8,171 nucleotides of DNA from an uncultured Alphaproteobacteria bacterium (GTDB lineage Bacteria > Pseudomonadota > Alphaproteobacteria > Rhizobiales > Hyphomicrobiaceae). Positions 6,144-8,171 of this stretch are shown here, piece by piece. The stretch covers positions 1-8,171 of the forward strand of contig CALFEM010000152.1 of assembly GCA_937950105.1 (NCBI GenBank), written 5' to 3'. The translations under genes and the position numbers were made by a program. Each line of letters starts with the position of its first letter. Position 1 is the stretch's first letter. A model generated the notes under the pieces. It saw nothing but the letters and a program-made list of their open reading frames with translations. It had not been told where the DNA came from and ran no database searches.

Positions 6144-7503
6144 AGAAACGCAGCTTGGCGCCGATCGACACCCGGTTGCGGGTCATGTCGAAGGCAGCCT
6201 CGGTCGACTCTCGAATCGCATGTTCATAGTTAATGGTGAACAGCCAGTTTTTATTTGCGAAGTATTCCAGCCCGATGCGCCCGGAAAGAGTTTCGTCATT
6301 GCGGAATACGCCGACGAAATCGGCATTTTTCCATTCGACACCGAAATTCATCACGACATTGTGCCAGATCTCGTAATCGAGCCGGGCGCTGAGCCGGGTC
6401 TCGACGCGGCCGGCGTCGTCGGCGACGTCGGCGGCGATGATCTGGCGGGTCGCGGTCGCAGTCAGGGTCATGTATTGCGTCGGCAACCATTGCATCTGGC
6501 CTTCGAAGATGCCGGTCGCGACGTCGGCAACTCCGGGCTGATCGAACCGGCGCAGGCCGTACCCGCCGAGCACACGCCAGCGCAGCAGCGGGTTCGTTTC
6601 GAAAGCGACGCCGGCCATTGCCTCGTAGCCGTCGCCGTCGCGGTCGCCGCTGTCGTCGCCGCGGTTGTAGTCGCGCAGCGCGCGGAACTTGGCGACCAGG
6701 TCGTAGCCGGGCGAGAACCGGTAGCCGAGCCGCAATGCGGCGGCGATCTCGGTGGTATCGCGGGCGTCCTGATCGAGGATCGCGCCGCCCTTCGAGCGCA
6801 CGTCGTCGAAGTCCCAGGTTTCGACGATCCCCATCAGCGTTCCGTAGAGACGGCCGACATCGCGGGTGATGCCGACGCTCGCATTGTTATGGAACACGGA
6901 GATCGGCTCGGCCGCCGTCAGCGGCGTCGAGATCTCGCCGAGTTCCTCGTGCTCCATGGACGAAACGATGCTGGCGGAAAGGGTGTGGGCGTGGTCGAAA
7001 TGCAGCGCGCCGTCGAGCTTGGCGCGCACGCTCGCGTAGTCCTGATCGGAATTCTCGGCGTAGCTGACGATCTTTCCATCGAGCGAAAGATCGAGTTGGT
7101 GGCGCGGCAGGGATGATTGCAGCTTGACCGATGGCGTCAGCTCTGTGCGGATGTCGGCCGCCTTGTTGAGATCCGATCGGAAAATGTTGTCGTCGAAGAT
7201 GACGGTGGCACCGGCTGCGGGAAACACGAAGAAGTTGCCCGCCCTGAGCCCGTCCGGCATGGCGTAGTTGCGATCGCGGTCCTGGACGCGCTCGGCGCCG
7301 TATTTCTTGATGTTGTCGTAATCCTTGAGCCGCTCGCGGCTGGCGACGGTCTCGGTGATGAGACCTTCGGTTCCGTCGAGATCGAGGGCGTGTGCGGGCG
7401 CATGGCCTGCAAGAGCGAGCGCCGCCACCGACGCTATGGCCGGGCGACCGCAGCACGCGGCGTGGCGCGCGGACTGGAGCAGCAGGGCACGGAGTTGGGG
7501 CAT
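6142..7503 (-). CDS. Outer-membrane beta-barrel protein of polysaccharide export locus (BBP2_2/GelF-like)
   Basis: Predicted outer-membrane beta-barrel that probably forms or supports the exit pore for the polymer. The 453 residues begin with a long signal peptide (about 1-39; hydrophobic AIASVAALALAG, cleavage expected after AHA). A mature N-terminal region follows, then, from about residue 85, GLRAGNFFVFPAAGATVIFDDNIFRSD, the characteristic opening of the putative beta-barrel porin 2 family found beside exopolysaccharide genes in alphaproteobacteria and sphingomonads. The rest alternates hydrophobic and polar residues in amphipathic strands separated by Asp/Gly/Asn turns. The protein ends in an aromatic residue (IGAKLRF), the standard C-terminal signal for BAM-dependent insertion. 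An acidic loop at 283-294 has a DxDxDG pattern. The family assignment comes from memory of its sequence style; function is inferred from position between the OPX and co-polymerase genes. The start at 7503 has AGAGG 6 bases upstream. Confidence 0.85.
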   Translation of the reverse strand: MPQLRALLLQSARHAACCGRPAIASVAALALAGHAPAHALDLDGTEGLITETVASRERLKDYDNIKKYGAERVQDRDRNYAMPDGLRAGNFFVFPAAGATVIFDDNIFRSDLNKAADIRTELTPSVKLQSSLPRHQLDLSLDGKIVSYAENSDQDYASVRAKLDGALHFDHAHTLSASIVSSMEHEELGEISTPLTAAEPISVFHNNASVGITRDVGRLYGTLMGIVETWDFDDVRSKGGAILDQDARDTTEIAAALRLGYRFSPGYDLVAKFRALRDYNRGDDSGDRDGDGYEAMAGVAFETNPLLRWRVLGGYGLRRFDQPGVADVATGIFEGQMQWLPTQYMTLTATATRQIIAADVADDAGRVETRLSARLDYEIWHNVVMNFGVEWKNADFVGVFRNDETLSGRIGLEYFANKNWLFTINYEHAIRESTEAAFDMTRNRVSIGAKLRF

Positions 7504-7509
7504 CGTGCG

Positions 7510-7514
7510 CCTCT
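7510..7514 (-). promoter_or_regulatory. Ribosome binding site of the beta-barrel gene, abutting the OPX stop codon
   Basis: AGAGG on the minus strand directly after the TAG stop of the OPX gene (TAGAGAGG), 6 bases before the ATG at 7503. It decides that start and shows tight packing of the exporter pair, only 11 bases apart. Confidence 0.65.
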
Positions 7515-8111
7515 CTAGAAGAAGCGCTCGGGCACGCGAATATTGTCGCCCGGAAGCACGACGACGTTGCTCGTCAGCGGCACGTCGGCTTCGCCTTCAC
7601 CCTCGCGCACGATCGAGACGAAGCGCTCGTTGGCGCGATAGGTGAAGCCGCCGGCGAGCGCGATAGCGTCGCGGATCTTCAGGCCGTTCTTGTAGGCGAA
7701 CTCACCGCCGTTCTTGACTTCGCCGTGCACGTAGATCGGCCGGTAGTTCAGCACCTCGATCGTGACGCGCGGGCTCTTCAGGTAGCCGTCGCCGAGCCGT
7801 CGCGCGAGGTGTTCGCGAAACAGCGTGATCGGCTTGCCCTGCGCCTCGATTTCGCCGATCAGCGGCATCGAGACTTGGCCGAGCGCATTGACCTCGTACT
7901 GGCCGGAGAGGTTCTCCTCGCCGAAAACAACGATCTTCAGCTTGTCGCCGATGCCGAGGCGATAGGTCCGCTCCAGCGCGCTGGCGTCAGTAGTTGCGAA
8001 GCTCGGTGGCGGCAATTGCGGGGCAGCCGAACAGGCCGCAAGCGAAAACGCCGCCAGCAGCAGGACTGCGGCGGGAGACGAATGTCGGGACCGTGCGATA
8101 CGCGCTGACAT
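7515..8111 (-). CDS. Short outer-membrane polysaccharide export (OPX, Wza-family) lipoprotein
   Basis: Periplasmic/outer-membrane export protein that guides polymer out of the cell. From the ATG at 8111 it has 198 residues: a lipoprotein signal peptide with hydrophobic AVLLLAAFSLAAC and lipobox Cys27 after LAA, a Pro-rich linker, a polysaccharide export domain (about 48-122; YRLGIGDKLKIVVFGEENLSG, then GQVSMPLIGEIEAQGKP, then SPRVTIEVLNYRPIYVHGEV), and an SLBB-like region (about 125-175) ending with VVLPGDNIRVPERFF. The protein stops there. Wza, at about 380 residues, continues with more domains and a C-terminal amphipathic helix that spans the outer membrane; these are missing, so this is the short OPX class. 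The frame stays open past 8111 to the adapter junction at 8123, so an upstream start in lost sequence is possible, but the signal peptide is complete from this Met. Any start codon at 8138 or 8140 lies in adapter sequence and is false. Confidence 0.92.
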   Translation of the reverse strand: MSARIARSRHSSPAAVLLLAAFSLAACSAAPQLPPPSFATTDASALERTYRLGIGDKLKIVVFGEENLSGQYEVNALGQVSMPLIGEIEAQGKPITLFREHLARRLGDGYLKSPRVTIEVLNYRPIYVHGEVKNGGEFAYKNGLKIRDAIALAGGFTYRANERFVSIVREGEGEADVPLTSNVVVLPGDNIRVPERFF

Positions 8112-8123
8112 GGGTCCGTAAAT

Positions 8124-8171
8124 AGATCGGAAGAGCACACGTCTGAACTCCAGTCACTTAGGCATCTCGTA
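8124..8171 (+). other. Illumina TruSeq adapter with TTAGGC index (sequencing artefact, not genomic)
   Basis: From 8124 the sequence is AGATCGGAAGAGCACACGTC and continues as the TruSeq read-through adapter to 8157, followed by the six-base index TTAGGC (8158-8163, the TruSeq LT index 3) and the flow-cell sequence ATCTCGTA to the end. The match is recognised from memory of the standard oligo and is complete over the visible length. Genomic sequence therefore ends at 8123, and only 12 genomic bases lie upstream of the OPX start codon. Confidence 0.97.

Noticed and set aside
4206..6233. Open frame of 675 codons on the plus strand opposite the co-polymerase gene
   Set aside because: It is antisense to a gene with clear domain motifs. 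Its product is a low-complexity Arg/Leu/Glu/Ala-rich peptide without family features, as expected from a stop-poor antisense frame in GC-rich DNA.
6626..6662. CGTCGC-like near-repeat as a tandem repeat or CRISPR-like element
   Set aside because: It is imperfect, short and in coding frame; it encodes the acidic loop of the beta-barrel protein and has no repeat-spacer structure.

Overview
The window is a GC-rich piece of an alphaproteobacterial chromosome. It most resembles Hyphomicrobiales (Rhizobiales), judged by codon bias and by the style of its polysaccharide genes; this is inference, because no rRNA or other marker gene is present. It carries the core of a Wzx/Wzy-type exopolysaccharide synthesis and export locus. 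The window is also the end of an assembled contig: the last 48 bases (8124-8171) are not biological but match Illumina TruSeq adapter with the TTAGGC index.

Layout, left to right. Bases 3-740 (+) hold the C-terminal part of a GT4-like glycosyltransferase whose 5' end lies outside the window. A 142-base gap follows, across which transcription converges. The rest is one minus-strand gene string with short gaps (31, 112, 19 and 11 bases), read from right to left: a short outer-membrane polysaccharide export (OPX) lipoprotein (8111-7515), an outer-membrane beta-barrel protein (7503-6142), a polysaccharide co-polymerase fused to a tyrosine-kinase-like domain (6122-3855), an initiating polyprenyl-phosphate hexose-1-phosphate transferase (3742-2279), and a multi-spanning O-antigen ligase/Wzy-type polymerase (2247-883).

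How they would work together (inference from families). The transferase loads the first sugar phosphate onto undecaprenyl phosphate. Glycosyltransferases such as the one at the left edge extend the repeat unit. A flippase, not in the window, moves it across the inner membrane, and the polymerase joins the units under control of the co-polymerase. The polymer leaves through the OPX/beta-barrel pair. The OPX protein is short and ends right after its SLBB-like region, without the C-terminal helix that forms the outer-membrane pore in Wza. The neighbouring beta-barrel is therefore a good candidate for the missing pore, giving a composite OPX/beta-barrel translocon.

The most notable oddity is the kinase-like domain of the co-polymerase. 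Its Walker A loop has lost the lysine and the following Ser/Thr, and its C-terminal tail has no tyrosine, while the Walker A', Walker B and EX2RX2R motifs remain. It looks like a pseudokinase kept for its fold or for oligomerisation. No RNA gene, mobile element, CRISPR array or convincing promoter was seen. The operon promoter would lie beyond the right end of the contig.
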